From SFWF01 sp045636705 (lineage in GTDB: Bacteria > Bacillota > Clostridia > Oscillospirales > Acutalibacteraceae), in contig JAZTYA010000001.1 in the NCBI GenBank assembly GCA_045636705.1, positions 1 to 55,727 of the forward strand: DNA of 55,727 nucleotides, read 5' to 3'. Below are positions 37,890-48,342 of this stretch, in pieces (within the stretch, counting starts at the first letter, position 1; every line of letters begins with the position of its first letter). Position numbers and translations under genes: made by a program. The notes under the pieces were generated by a model that did not search any database, had not been told where the DNA came from, and saw nothing but the letters and a program-made list of their open reading frames with translations.

Positions 37890-40800
37890 CTAGTTTTCAA
37901 CTATTTTTACATTTTCTTCCCCAAGTTTTTTGACAAGTTCTTCCAAAATACCTGAATGTTTGTCAATCCAAAGGCTTTCAGGGGCTAAAAGGCGCTTGCC
38001 GTTCATATCTACGATATAAACAGGGGTGTCGCCCTTATAGCGTGATAGTATATTTTTAATATCTCCGTTTGTTGCAGATATTATGTCCTCAACCCTTAAA
38101 TAAAGTCCTTGTTTTATGCGTTTTTGAGGTTGCTGTTCCTGCGCCGCAGATTTAAGCACCGCTTCTATTCTGTCGGCTACAAGCTCGTACGGTCTGTCCT
38201 CTCGTTCCTGAACGCGAGCCGTAATTAAAACAATATTACCCTCTGTTAGTATATGTCGGCATTCGGTAAACGTGCGGTTAAATACCGTAACGTTTATGTT
38301 TCCGCCCATATCTTCGGCAACAAGATTTGCCATAAGGTTATTGTTTTTCATAAGCTTTGAACGAACCGAAGAAATCATAGCTACCAAGGTTATTCTTTCT
38401 CCGTCACCGTATTCACCCTGAAGAACGTCGGCAATTTTTGCCGATTTTATTCTTTCTATAAATGCTGAATAATCGGTTAAAGGATGCCCCGAAAGGAAAA
38501 GTCCCGTCGCCTCCTTTTCAAAGGCTAAAAGGTTTTCCTTTGACATTTCTTCCATTGGTTCGAGTTCTATACCGCTAGGCGAATCGTCGGCAAAAAGGTC
38601 GAGCTGACCGCCTGCATAATATTTTCTTTCATCGTTAACAGCGGCAAGAACCCTGTCTGCTCCGTAAAGCATTGTTCTACGGTTGAGCTCCAGCCCATCC
38701 ATAGCACCGCTTTTAATAAAACCTTCTATTGCTCTTCTGCCCATATCTCTGCCTGAGTTTCTTGAGCAGAAATCATAGAGTGAAACGTATTTGCCCTCTT
38801 GTTTTCGGTTATCAATCAGGCTTTTAACAATTCCTTCACCTATATTCTTAATTGCTAAAAGTCCAAAACGAATTCCGCTTTCAATTGGTGTAAAGTTTTC
38901 TTCACTCTCATTTACATGAGGCGGCAGCACCTTTAGTCCTAGTCGGGTGCATTCGTTTTTATAGAGCGCCAGCTTAGACATATCGTCCTGCATACTTGTC
39001 ATAAGAGCCGCCATATATTCCCTTGGGTAATGGCATTTTAAATATGCCGTTTGATAGGATACGAAGGAATAAGCCGCCGCATGGGATTTATTGAAAGCGT
39101 AGGAACTAAACGCCGACATATCGTCGAATATTCTCTGCGCTACCGCTTCGGGAACACCATTGTTGACAGCGCCCTTTATTACCGTATTTCCCTCTTCATC
39201 CTTTTGTCCGTAAACAAAGATTTCTCTTTCCGCCTTCATAACATCGTGCTTCTTTTTAGACATCGCACGACGAACGATATCCGCTCTGCCGAGTGAATAT
39301 CCCGCAAGCTTTCTGAAAATCTGCATTACCTGTTCTTGATAGACAATACATCCGTAAGTAACGTCAAGAATAGGCTTTAGAAGAGGAGTATCGTATTTTA
39401 TCTCGTCAACGTGATGACGGTTGTAAATATATTTAGGAATAGAGTCCATCGGTCCGGGTCGATAAAGGGACAAAATAGCCGTCAGGTCTTCTATCTTTTC
39501 GGGTTTGAACTGGCGAAGAACGTTCTTCATTCCCTCTGATTCAAACTGGAAAACTCCATCGGTAAAGCCGCCCGACATCATTTCATAGGTAGGCTTGTCA
39601 TCGAGTGACACCTTTTCTATTGAAAAGTCCGGCGTGTGCTTTCTTATATAGTTTTCGGTATCTCTTATAACCGTTAGGTTTCTAAGGCCTAAAAAGTCCA
39701 TCTTAAGAAGGCCTAGTTCCTCTAAGGCGGTCATTGTGTACTGTGTAACCACAGATTCATCATTTAAGGCTAATGGCACGTATTCATAAACCGCTCTGTC
39801 GGATATTACAACGCCTGCCGCATGGGTTGAGGCGTGTCTTGGCATTCCCTCTACCCTCTTTGCCATATCGATAAGCTCTTTAACCTGCATATCGGTATCA
39901 TACGAAGCTTTAAGGTCAGGAGAAACCTCCAGTGCCTTTTCTATTGTCATACCAAGGCTTCTCGGTATCATTTTTGAGGTTTTGTCGCACACGGCATAGG
40001 GTATATCCATAACCCTGCCAACATCGCGAACGGCTGCCCTTGCCGCCATTGTTCCGAAGGTAACTATCTGGCTTACCCTTTCGGAATGGTATTTTTCAAT
40101 TACGTAGTCGATTACCTTGCCACGGTTAACATAGCAAAAGTCGATATCAAAGTCGGGCATCGAAACTCTTTCGGGATTTAAAAATCGCTCGAAATAAAGG
40201 TCATATTTTATAGGGTCAATTCCCGTAATACCTATACAATATGCCGCAAGGCTTCCTGCGCCCGAGCCTCTGCCCGGACCTACGGGAATATTACTGTTTT
40301 TCGCATGGTTAACAAAATCCTGAACTATAAGATAATAATCAACGTAACCCATTCGGTTAATCGTATTAAGCTCATATTCAAGACGGTCGATATATTCTTT
40401 GGGCACGTTTGGACCCTTTAAACGCTCAAGCCCCTTATAGCACTTTTCTTTAAAGAACTCAAAATGGTCCTTATCCCCTATATCAAAGAAGGGTAACTTT
40501 ATCTTGCCAAACTCAAAATCGAAGTTGCAGCGCTCGGCAATTTTTACGGTGTTTTTTACAGCTTCCGGATAGATGGTAAAAAGTTTTTCCATCTCATCAG
40601 CAGTTTTTAGATAAAAATCATCGGTTGGAAAGCTTAAGGGGTTATCCTCGTTTAACTTTTTGCCGGTCTGTATGCAGATAAGAACCTTTTGCATTTTAGC
40701 ATCGGCTTTAGTTAAATAATGCACGTCGTTGGTAGCAACAAGCGGCACACCCGTTTCCTTGGATAAATCAATTAAAAAAGGATTTACTCTTAGTTCTTCC

Positions 40801-41339
40801 TCTAAATGATGATTCTGCATTTCTAAATAGAAATTACCCTCGCCAAAGGTATCCTTATACCAAAGAGCCGCCTTTTTTGCCGCAGGATAATCTCCTTCTA
40901 AAATCTTTGAAGGAATCTCTCCCGCAATACAAGCAGAAAGAGCAATTAGTCCCTCGTGATGTTCTTTTAAAAGTTGCTTGTCCACACGGGGTTTTGAATA
41001 AAAGCCTTCGGTAAATGATAAAGAAACCATTTTAATTAGGTTTTTATAACCCGTTTCATTTTTACAAAGAAGAACTAAATGATGATATTTTTCGCCGTTG
41101 ATTTTTTCTTTATCAAAACGGCTTTTTGGAGCTACGTAAACCTCACAACCGATAATCGGTTTTACCCCTGCTTTTTTTGCCGCCTTATAAAAATCAACCG
41201 CACCGTACATTACACCGTGGTCGGTTATTGCGACCGCAGTTTGTCCTGCATTTTTGACAGCATTCATCAACTCGTCGATGCGAGCAGCACCGTCAAGCAG
41301 ACTATACTCTGTATGCAGATGTAAATGTACGAAATCCAT
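37890..41339 (-). CDS. dnaE: DNA polymerase III alpha subunit, DnaE type
   Basis: 1149 aa. N-terminal PHP domain (HLHLHTEYSLLDGA, AITDHGVMYGAV), palm with GPGRGSGAGSLAAYCIGIT and PDFDIDFCYVNRGKVIDYV (catalytic Asps about 395-400), fingers, a tandem HhH region and a C-terminal OB fold (about 990-1060). In Gram-positives DnaE extends primers and PolC takes over. Starts one base after the whiA stop and is followed by pfkA; dnaE-pfkA linkage is typical. Confidence 0.96.
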   Translation of the reverse strand: MDFVHLHLHTEYSLLDGAARIDELMNAVKNAGQTAVAITDHGVMYGAVDFYKAAKKAGVKPIIGCEVYVAPKSRFDKEKINGEKYHHLVLLCKNETGYKNLIKMVSLSFTEGFYSKPRVDKQLLKEHHEGLIALSACIAGEIPSKILEGDYPAAKKAALWYKDTFGEGNFYLEMQNHHLEEELRVNPFLIDLSKETGVPLVATNDVHYLTKADAKMQKVLICIQTGKKLNEDNPLSFPTDDFYLKTADEMEKLFTIYPEAVKNTVKIAERCNFDFEFGKIKLPFFDIGDKDHFEFFKEKCYKGLERLKGPNVPKEYIDRLEYELNTINRMGYVDYYLIVQDFVNHAKNSNIPVGPGRGSGAGSLAAYCIGITGIDPIKYDLYFERFLNPERVSMPDFDIDFCYVNRGKVIDYVIEKYHSERVSQIVTFGTMAARAAVRDVGRVMDIPYAVCDKTSKMIPRSLGMTIEKALEVSPDLKASYDTDMQVKELIDMAKRVEGMPRHASTHAAGVVISDRAVYEYVPLALNDESVVTQYTMTALEELGLLKMDFLGLRNLTVIRDTENYIRKHTPDFSIEKVSLDDKPTYEMMSGGFTDGVFQFESEGMKNVLRQFKPEKIEDLTAILSLYRPGPMDSIPKYIYNRHHVDEIKYDTPLLKPILDVTYGCIVYQEQVMQIFRKLAGYSLGRADIVRRAMSKKKHDVMKAEREIFVYGQKDEEGNTVIKGAVNNGVPEAVAQRIFDDMSAFSSYAFNKSHAAAYSFVSYQTAYLKCHYPREYMAALMTSMQDDMSKLALYKNECTRLGLKVLPPHVNESEENFTPIESGIRFGLLAIKNIGEGIVKSLIDNRKQEGKYVSLYDFCSRNSGRDMGRRAIEGFIKSGAMDGLELNRRTMLYGADRVLAAVNDERKYYAGGQLDLFADDSPSGIELEPMEEMSKENLLAFEKEATGLFLSGHPLTDYSAFIERIKSAKIADVLQGEYGDGERITLVAMISSVRSKLMKNNNLMANLVAEDMGGNINVTVFNRTFTECRHILTEGNIVLITARVQEREDRPYELVADRIEAVLKSAAQEQQPQKRIKQGLYLRVEDIISATNGDIKNILSRYKGDTPVYIVDMNGKRLLAPESLWIDKHSGILEELVKKLGEENVKIVEN

Positions 41340-41340
41340 A

Positions 41341-42234
41341 CTATTTTACCTCTTTGGCTATTTCTAGAAGTCTATTCATTCTGTGATTAAATCCTGAACG
41401 CGTAAGATGAGAACTTGAAAGCTTGCAAAGTGACGATAATGACATATCCGGGTTTTCAAGCCTTAAGGTTGCCACTTCATAAAGTTCCTCGGGCAAGGTT
41501 TTAAGGAGTCCCTTGTCCTTTAATTTTTGTATCGCCGCGCACTGTTTAAATGCCGCGTCGGCAGTTTTTAATATGTTTGAAGTTTCACAGTTGTTTTGAC
41601 GGTTAGACTTGTTTCTAACACTTTTATAAACCTTGACACCTATAAGATTCAAGGTTTCTACGCCAGCACCCATAAAGGTTAAAAGGTCCTCAACCGTGTT
41701 GCTGTTCTTTGTGTAAAGAATCGTTTTGCCTGCTCTTTCGGTTTTGTTTAAATTAAAGCCTTTAGTTTTTAAAAGTTCTTTTATCTGTTCGGCTAGTTTT
41801 TCTTCCCTAAACGAAAACTCTATTCTATACTCTTTTTCCGGGTCGGAAACACTTCCCGACGAAAGAAAAATTCCCCTAATAAGAGCGCTTACGTTTCCCT
41901 CGTTTTTAAGGGTATCGGTTTTAAGCAAGAGCTCATCGCCCTTTTTATAACCAAGGCCGAAAATCAACCTTTTTCGGTCGATTTCACTCGAAATCAAAAC
42001 GCGAAAGGTTGGTTTGCTTGAACCACCCTTTAAGACCTCTTCTACCACGTCAAAGGTCTGCCTTAAAAGGTCGATTATTCTGTTTGCCGCAAACATATTT
42101 CCCGTTTGCAGTAGTATTTTTTCAAAGGAAAAAGACCTTGCTGCTAAAAGCATACCGTAAAGTTCTGCTTTTCCTGTTCTTCGTTCTATTTGTTTTGAGC
42201 AAAGTTCCTTTTTTACATCGTTTGAAAAGGACAT
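41341..42234 (-). CDS. whiA: WhiA-family DNA-binding regulator
   Basis: 297 aa. N-terminal LAGLIDADG-homing-endonuclease-like fold (FSNDVKKELC, ELYGMLLAARSF, LIRGIFLSSGSVSDPEKEYRIEF) and C-terminal helix-turn-helix (NPDMSLSSLCKLSSSHLTRSGFNHRMNRLLEIA). It affects cell division and sporulation genes in other Gram-positives. It lies between murB and dnaE; rapZ and yvcK, often adjacent, are absent here. Confidence 0.94.
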   Translation of the reverse strand: MSFSNDVKKELCSKQIERRTGKAELYGMLLAARSFSFEKILLQTGNMFAANRIIDLLRQTFDVVEEVLKGGSSKPTFRVLISSEIDRKRLIFGLGYKKGDELLLKTDTLKNEGNVSALIRGIFLSSGSVSDPEKEYRIEFSFREEKLAEQIKELLKTKGFNLNKTERAGKTILYTKNSNTVEDLLTFMGAGVETLNLIGVKVYKSVRNKSNRQNNCETSNILKTADAAFKQCAAIQKLKDKGLLKTLPEELYEVATLRLENPDMSLSSLCKLSSSHLTRSGFNHRMNRLLEIAKEVK

Positions 42235-42252
42235 TTTTTCTCACTTTTCCTG

Positions 42253-43149
42253 CTATTCGCCGACAAAAATTACCTCGGGTTCAAGCATTATTTTTTTCTC
42301 TTTGTAAACTGACGTTTTTATGACTTCAATAAGGGATAGTACGTCCTTAGCGGTGGCTTCGCCTTTATTTATAACAAAGCCTGCATGTTTTGTGCTAACC
42401 TCGGCGCCGCCGACACCTTTTCCCTTTAGTCCGCATTCATCTATAAGCGCCGCGGCAAATCCGCCTTTAGGGCGCTTAAAGGTGCTTCCTGCGCTTGGGT
42501 AGTCTAAAGGTTGAGAGGTTTTTCTTTTTAGCATAAGTTCATTCATTCTGGCAAGAATGGATTCCTTATCTCCCTTTTTAAGCTTTAAGCAAACCCCTGT
42601 TATGATTTCGTTGTTTTCACGATAAACGCTATGTCTATAACCTAGTTTTAACTCATCCTTACTACGAGAAACAATCTCGCCTAAAGGGGTTATGCTATCG
42701 GCAGAAGCTATTATAAAACTCATTTCGCCATCGTATGCGCCCGCATTCATAAACAAGGCTCCGCCGATGCTTCCGGGGATGCCGTAAGCAAACTCAAGAC
42801 CTGTCAACCCATTTTCTTTTGCAGCAACACAAACAGCGGTTAAAGATGCGCCTGCCTCGGCATAAATAGTGTCCTTTTCTACCTTTATTTTGTTAAGTTT
42901 TAGTGTTGATATTACCGCACCCGCAATTCCGTTATCCGACACCAAAAGATTCGAGCCGTTGCCAACTATATAAAAGGGGATATTTTCCTCTTTTGCCGTA
43001 AGTATAATTTCTTTTAACTGCTCGGTCGTTTCCGGAGAAACGTAAATATCAGCATTACCCCCTATTTTAAAGGAGGTGTGCTTGCTCATATTTTCATTTA
43101 ACTTATACTCGATATTAAGAGTTTCGCAAAGTTTTTTAAGTGCGGTCAT
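42253..43149 (-). CDS. murB: UDP-N-acetylenolpyruvoylglucosamine reductase
   Basis: 298-aa FAD enzyme reducing UDP-GlcNAc-enolpyruvate to UDP-MurNAc. The FAD motif YIVGNGSNLLVSDNGIAGAVI, the central GLEFAYGIPGSIGGALFMNAGAY and C-terminal PSAGSTFKRP with the catalytic Ser are present. Fourteen bases after the glucokinase gene. Confidence 0.95.
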   Translation of the reverse strand: MTALKKLCETLNIEYKLNENMSKHTSFKIGGNADIYVSPETTEQLKEIILTAKEENIPFYIVGNGSNLLVSDNGIAGAVISTLKLNKIKVEKDTIYAEAGASLTAVCVAAKENGLTGLEFAYGIPGSIGGALFMNAGAYDGEMSFIIASADSITPLGEIVSRSKDELKLGYRHSVYRENNEIITGVCLKLKKGDKESILARMNELMLKRKTSQPLDYPSAGSTFKRPKGGFAAALIDECGLKGKGVGGAEVSTKHAGFVINKGEATAKDVLSLIEVIKTSVYKEKKIMLEPEVIFVGE

Positions 43150-43162
43150 CTTTTTCTCCTAT

Positions 43163-44122
43163 TTATTGAGGTTTATAAAGTGTATCTAAGAATGCTGCTC
43201 CGATTATGCCTGCATCGTTACCGAGCTCTGCAACGCAAACCTCTACACGCTTGCTCATATTTCTTGCATAATCTTCTACGTTTAAAAGTTCAGCTATAGG
43301 CTTTGTTAGGTTTTCCTTTTCACCTGAAATTCCGCCGCCTATGCAGAATTTTTCAGGTTGGAAGGTGTTTACAAGGTTGATAACGCCGATTGCGATATAC
43401 TTGATATATTGCTTTACTACCTCGGTAGCGGCAGAGTCGCCCTTTCTCCAAGCGTCAAATGCAGTAATACCGTTAACCTTATCAATACTGCCTGCCAATT
43501 TCCACATAAGGCTGTCGCTATCCTCAAGCATTTTAGCCTTTGTTTGTCTTATAAGTGCAGTTGCAGAAGCATAAGCCTCAAAACAGCCCTTTCTTCCGCA
43601 AGAGCACATCTCTCCGTCAAAGTTAATAACGGTGTGTCCGAGCTCTCCACCTGCATAGTTGGAGCCTGAATAGAGCTTTTTATCAATAACTATTCCTCCG
43701 CCTACACCTGTTCCTAAGGTAATTGCAATAAAGTTATTGGTTCCCTTTCCTGCGCCTGCTATATACTCGCCGTAGGTTGCGGCGTTTGCATCGTTTTCGA
43801 TATAAAAATCAACCCCGATGCGCTCCTTCATCATTTGGCATAAAGGCACGTTATAGAATCCTAAATTGTTAGCATAGGTAACAACGCCTGCTTTGGGGTC
43901 AACGGCACCCGGTGTGCCTATTCCCATCGCTGAAACGTCTGAAAGCTCAAGGCCTGCATTTGCAACGGCCTGTCTTACTGCTAATGCTATATCATCGGCA
44001 ATCTCTTCTGCCGGACGGGGAGCTTTGGTTTTTACCTTTGCTCTTCCGATTATGTTAAAATTTTCATCGGTTACGCCAACTGCTATGTTGGTTCCTCCGA
44101 GGTCAACTCCTAAACGATACAT
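43163..44122 (-). CDS. ROK-family glucokinase
   Basis: 319 aa. ATP motif LGVDLGGTNIAVGV, sugar site IENDANAATYGEYIAGAGKGTNNFIAITLGTGVGGG, and the ROK zinc motif CSCGRKGCFEAYAS. Probably phosphorylates glucose; the hprK and pfkA neighbours support a glycolytic role. ATG at 44122 follows AAGGAG. The product is likely what is called GlcK. Confidence 0.88.
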   Translation of the reverse strand: MYRLGVDLGGTNIAVGVTDENFNIIGRAKVKTKAPRPAEEIADDIALAVRQAVANAGLELSDVSAMGIGTPGAVDPKAGVVTYANNLGFYNVPLCQMMKERIGVDFYIENDANAATYGEYIAGAGKGTNNFIAITLGTGVGGGIVIDKKLYSGSNYAGGELGHTVINFDGEMCSCGRKGCFEAYASATALIRQTKAKMLEDSDSLMWKLAGSIDKVNGITAFDAWRKGDSAATEVVKQYIKYIAIGVINLVNTFQPEKFCIGGGISGEKENLTKPIAELLNVEDYARNMSKRVEVCVAELGNDAGIIGAAFLDTLYKPQ

Positions 44123-44150
44123 TTGTTTTCTCCTTTTAAAAATTTTCATA

Positions 44151-45080
44151 TTATACCTCTGTGTCTTCCATGCCGAGGCGCTTTAAGAGGTCTGCCGCCG
44201 CATTGTATCCCATCTTCTTTTGACGGTTATTAATTGCTGCAACCTCTACTATAACGGCTAGGTTCCTTCCTGGTTTTACGGGGATTGTAACAGAAGGAAT
44301 TTCAAGGCCTAGTATTTCGGTGGTTTCATCATCAAGTCCCATTCGGTTATAGGTCTTTTCGTTATCCCAGTTTTCTATGTTGATGACAAAATCTATCTTC
44401 TCGGTCATTTTTACTGCGCCGACACCGAATATTCTGCTTACATTAATTATTCCTATTCCGCGAAGCTCAATAAAATGTCTTATATTATCAGGCGCAGAGC
44501 CCACAAGCGACTTGCTTGACACCCTTCTTATTTCAACCGCATCATCGGCAATAAGGCGGTGTCCACGCTTTACAAGTTCAATAGCCGTTTCGGACTTACC
44601 TACTCCGCTCTCTCCTAAAAGCAAAATTCCTCCACCGTAAACCTCTACCAAGACGCCGTGGCGCGTAATTCTCGGTGCTAAGGACAGGTGCAAAGATGCG
44701 ATTAAAGCCGCCATAAATTCAGAGGTTGACTGTTCGGTGCGAAGAAGCGGAACTCCGTATTTTTCTGCCGCTTCCGAAAAGCCTTCAAACTGAAGACCGC
44801 GCGAAATTATAACCGCCGCAGGTTTTAATGCAAAAAAGTTATCAACCAACTCGTCATATTTTTCCCCGGGGAAAGTCTTTATATAACTTTGCTCGGATTT
44901 TCCAACTATCTGGATTCTGCTGTTATCAAAAAGTTCGTAGAATCCGCCAAGCTGTAAACCCGGCCTGTTTATATCGGAGTTGTTAATTTTAATCTCTTCT
45001 GCTTTTTCGGGCAAATAAAGTTTTTCGAGTGAAAACTCTTCTATTATTTTGATAAGCTCAACCGTAAACTTATTTTCCAT
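44151..45080 (-). CDS. hprK: HPr kinase/phosphorylase
   Basis: 309 aa. Walker A GESGVGKSETAIELVKRGHRLIADDAVEI and the signature region LRGIGIINVSRIFGVGAV are diagnostic. It phosphorylates HPr on Ser46 in carbon catabolite repression. First gene of the leftward hprK-glucokinase-murB-whiA-dnaE-pfkA operon; GGAGG precedes the ATG. Confidence 0.95.
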   Translation of the reverse strand: MENKFTVELIKIIEEFSLEKLYLPEKAEEIKINNSDINRPGLQLGGFYELFDNSRIQIVGKSEQSYIKTFPGEKYDELVDNFFALKPAAVIISRGLQFEGFSEAAEKYGVPLLRTEQSTSEFMAALIASLHLSLAPRITRHGVLVEVYGGGILLLGESGVGKSETAIELVKRGHRLIADDAVEIRRVSSKSLVGSAPDNIRHFIELRGIGIINVSRIFGVGAVKMTEKIDFVINIENWDNEKTYNRMGLDDETTEILGLEIPSVTIPVKPGRNLAVIVEVAAINNRQKKMGYNAAADLLKRLGMEDTEV

Positions 45081-45195
45081 TCACTTGCGCCTCCTGATAA
45101 ATAGATATATTTATTTTATTATATAATATAAATACTGAAATTTAAAGGTTTTTTTATTATTTTACTATATAATTTATAATATCTTTTTATAGGTA

Positions 45196-45224
45196 TTGAA
45201 AAAAGTTTGATTATACAGTATAAT
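45196..45224 (+). promoter_or_regulatory. Promoter of ychF
   Basis: TTGAAA, 17 bases, TATAAT, about 60 bases before the ATG. The A/T-rich region 45100-45250 also separates it from divergent hprK. Confidence 0.7.
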
Positions 45225-45282
45225 TAGTAAGATTATAAAGAAAATTTTGTGTCCCATTGGGGCAAAGGAGAATTAAACATAT

Positions 45283-46380
45283 ATGAAACTTGGTATCGTA
45301 GGACTTCCAAACGTTGGAAAATCCACACTTTTTAATGCTATTACTAACGCAGGTGCGCAGTCGGCTAACTACCCTTTCTGCACCATTGAGCCGAACGTTG
45401 GCGTTGTTGCCGTTCCTGATGAAAGGCTTGACGCTCTTGAAAAGATGTATAATCCCGTAAAGGTTACCCCTGCGGTTATTGAGTTTGTTGATATTGCAGG
45501 TCTTGTTAAGGGCGCATCTAAAGGTGAAGGTCTTGGTAACAAGTTTTTATCCCATATTCGTGAGGTTGATGCCATCGTTCACGTGGTTCGTTGCTTTGAA
45601 AACGACGATATTATTCACGTTGAAGGCTCGGTTGACCCGGAAAGAGATATTGAAACCATTAACCTTGAGCTTATTTTCTCGGATATGGAAATGGTTCAAA
45701 GAAGACTTGATAAGCAAACCAAGGCTTTAAAAGGTGACAAGTCTTTGGGGGTAGAGGTTGACTTCCTTAAAAAGCTTTTAGACTCTCTTGAAAGCGGCAT
45801 TCCTGCAAGGGCGGTTACTCCTTCTAACGACACCGAGGCAGAGGTTTTAAACACCACTGCGCTTTTATCATTAAAGCCTGTTATTTACGCTTGCAATATG
45901 AGTGAAGACGATTTTGCAGGCGGACTGGATTCTAACCAAAGATTTTTAAAGGTAAAGGAAATTGCCGCTAAAGAGGGCGCTGAAACCTTACCTATTTGCG
46001 CTTCGCTTGAAGCCGAGATTTCAAGTCTTGAAAAGGAAGAAAAGGAATTATTCTTAGCTGATTTAGGCATTGCCGAGTCTGGACTTGACCGTCTTGTAAA
46101 GACCTGTTATTCGCTTTTGGGTCTTATTTCTTACCTAACAGCCGGTCAACCTGAGGTTAGAGCTTGGACCATTACAAAGGGCACAAAGGCTCCCGGTGCT
46201 GCAGGAAAAATTCACTCCGACTTTGAGCGTGGATTTATTCGTGCAGAGGTTGTTTCCTTTGACGACCTTATGGCAAATGGCAGTATGGTTGCCGCAAAGG
46301 AAAAGGGCCTTGTTCGCAGTGAAGGCAAAGAATACGTTATGCAGGACGGAGATATTGTTCTTTTCCGTTTCAACGTGTAA
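45283..46380 (+). CDS. ychF: Redox-regulated ATPase YchF (OLA1 family)
   Basis: 365 aa. P-loop GLPNVGKSTLFNAITNAGAQSANYPF, FVDIAGLVKGASKGEGLGNKFL and the C-terminal TGS domain (FDDLMANGSMVAAKEKGLVRSEGKEYVMQDGDIV). It binds ATP rather than GTP in studied members and acts near the ribosome. Confidence 0.95.
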   Translation: MKLGIVGLPNVGKSTLFNAITNAGAQSANYPFCTIEPNVGVVAVPDERLDALEKMYNPVKVTPAVIEFVDIAGLVKGASKGEGLGNKFLSHIREVDAIVHVVRCFENDDIIHVEGSVDPERDIETINLELIFSDMEMVQRRLDKQTKALKGDKSLGVEVDFLKKLLDSLESGIPARAVTPSNDTEAEVLNTTALLSLKPVIYACNMSEDDFAGGLDSNQRFLKVKEIAAKEGAETLPICASLEAEISSLEKEEKELFLADLGIAESGLDRLVKTCYSLLGLISYLTAGQPEVRAWTITKGTKAPGAAGKIHSDFERGFIRAEVVSFDDLMANGSMVAAKEKGLVRSEGKEYVMQDGDIVLFRFNV

Positions 46381-46431
46381 AAATTTTATTTTGCGGAATA
46401 ATATTTAAAAATTTACTTAGGAGTGTTTTTA

Positions 46432-47133
46432 GTGCCTTTCTATTTTTACGGTATTGACAGTTACTATATTTTGCTTGTTATTCCTGCAATCCTCATTTCT
46501 CTGTTTGCTCAGATTAAGGTTAAATCGACCTTTTCAAAATATTCTAAGGTTGTAAACAGTTCGCGTATTACGGGATGCGAAGCGGCAAGACGAGTTCTCG
46601 AGGCAAACGGCGTATCGGGTGTTAGCATCGAGCGTGTTTCGGGCAGTCTTACCGACCACTTTGACCCAAAAACTAACGTTATAAGACTTTCTGACACGGT
46701 TTATGACAGTCCGTCAGTTGCAGCGGTTGGCGTTGCGGCTCATGAGGCAGGTCACGCCGTTCAGTATGCCGAAAGTTATGCTCCCATAAAGTTTAGAAAC
46801 GCTTTTGTCCCTGTTGCGAATTTTGGTTCGAGTTTTTCTTGGATACTTTTAATTATGGGATTTGCTTTTAGCTTTGAGCCCTTGGTGTTTGCAGGTATTA
46901 TTTGTTTTGCGTTTGTAACTTTATTTCATCTGCTTACATTACCGGTTGAGTTTAACGCTTCACGCCGTGCTATTGCGGCAATAAGAAATTCCTTTATTTT
47001 ACAAAATGAAAAGGATATAAAGGGTGCTAAGTCGGTTCTTTCGGCTGCGGCTATGACCTACGTTTCGGCACTTCTTGTATCCTTAGCACAACTCCTTAGA
47101 CTAATACTGATTTTTAACCGAAGAAGACGGTAA
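46432..47133 (+). CDS. Membrane zinc metallopeptidase, YugP family
   Basis: 233 aa. N-terminal membrane segment, zinc motif AAHEAGHAVQYAE (HExxH), two membrane segments near 130-175 and one near the C-terminus. GTG at 46432 is 8 bases after AGGAG. The family is broadly conserved in Firmicutes; its substrates are unclear. Confidence 0.85.
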   Translation: MPFYFYGIDSYYILLVIPAILISLFAQIKVKSTFSKYSKVVNSSRITGCEAARRVLEANGVSGVSIERVSGSLTDHFDPKTNVIRLSDTVYDSPSVAAVGVAAHEAGHAVQYAESYAPIKFRNAFVPVANFGSSFSWILLIMGFAFSFEPLVFAGIICFAFVTLFHLLTLPVEFNASRRAIAAIRNSFILQNEKDIKGAKSVLSAAAMTYVSALLVSLAQLLRLILIFNRRRR

Positions 47134-47157
47134 AATATATTTAAAGTGGTGATTAGG

Positions 47158-48297
47158 GTGAACTATCTTCACAGAGCTTGGGCTGAGATTAATCTTGATG
47201 CCCTGCTACATAACTTTAATACAATTAAATCTAATACGAAAGCCAAAATATTTTCGGTAGTTAAAGCCAATGCTTATGGCCACTCGGTTGGAAAAATTGC
47301 TCAGCTTTTAGACAAAGCAGGGACAGACTTTTTTGCCGTTTCAAACATTGACGAAGCGGAGGAATTAAGGCAACTGGGCATTTTAAAGCCTATCCTCATT
47401 TTAGGCTATACTCCGCCTATCTTTGCCGAAAAGCTTGTTAAGTTAGACCTTTGGCAGACGGTTTTCGGGTTTGATTATGCAAAGAAACTCGACCTTCATG
47501 CAAATAAGCTTGGCGCTATCATTAGATGCCATTTAAAGCTCGATACGGGAATGGGCAGACTGGGATTTAACTTTAGACAAAGCTTTTCCGGATTAGACGA
47601 AGCAATAAAAACCTTAAAACTTGAGAACTTAAAGTTTGAAGGTGTGTTTACCCACTTCCCTGTTGCTGATAGCAATAAAAAAGCAGACAAAGCTTTTACA
47701 GAAGCACAGTACAAAAACTTCTTAAAGGCAATTAAGCTTTTAGAGGATGAGGGCTTCTCATTAGGTATTAAGCATTGTTGCAATTCTGCCGCAACGCTTA
47801 TATCCCCCGATAAGCATCTTGATGCTATAAGGCCCGGAAACATTCTTTACGGACTTACCCCTGACCCCGCTATTGAAATGCCATATAACCTTATGCCTGT
47901 TATGACCTTTAAGGCTGCGGTTTCTATGGTGAAAACCATTGCTAAGGGTGATACCGTAAGTTACGGAAGAACCTTTAAAGCAAAGAAGGATATGACTCTT
48001 GCAACAATTACGGCCGGCTATGCCGACGGCATTCCACGCCTTTTATCAAGCAAGGGATACGTTATAATAAACGGCAAAAAGGCAAATATTGTCGGCAGAA
48101 TTTGTATGGACCAGTTCTGCGCAGACGTAAGTGACGTTGACGTCAAGGAAGGCGATACTGTAGTTTTATTTGGTAGTGAACTGCCTGTAGAAAAGTTTGC
48201 TTCTTGGGCAGACACTATAAACTATGAAATTGTTTGCGGTCTTTCAAAACGAGTACCCCGTATATATATTGAAAACGGAAAAGAAATTTCAGAATAA
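47158..48297 (+). CDS. alr: Alanine racemase
   Basis: 379-aa PLP enzyme that makes D-alanine for peptidoglycan. The PLP lysine is in FSVVKANAYGHSV, the second catalytic Tyr region is TVSYGRTFKAKK, and GRICMDQFCADVS closes the site. GTG at 47158 or 47146 are both possible; the former is better spaced from GGTGAT. It is followed directly by a strong terminator. Confidence 0.94.
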   Translation: MNYLHRAWAEINLDALLHNFNTIKSNTKAKIFSVVKANAYGHSVGKIAQLLDKAGTDFFAVSNIDEAEELRQLGILKPILILGYTPPIFAEKLVKLDLWQTVFGFDYAKKLDLHANKLGAIIRCHLKLDTGMGRLGFNFRQSFSGLDEAIKTLKLENLKFEGVFTHFPVADSNKKADKAFTEAQYKNFLKAIKLLEDEGFSLGIKHCCNSAATLISPDKHLDAIRPGNILYGLTPDPAIEMPYNLMPVMTFKAAVSMVKTIAKGDTVSYGRTFKAKKDMTLATITAGYADGIPRLLSSKGYVIINGKKANIVGRICMDQFCADVSDVDVKEGDTVVLFGSELPVEKFASWADTINYEIVCGLSKRVPRIYIENGKEISE

Positions 48298-48312
48298 AAT
48301 GCACATAATGAA

Positions 48313-48342
48313 AAAGCCTACGGTATTCCTACCGTAGGCTTT
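48313..48342 (+). terminator. Terminator of alr
   Basis: AAAGCCTACGG / CCGTAGGCTTT stem, followed by a short T/A-rich tract. Confidence 0.88.
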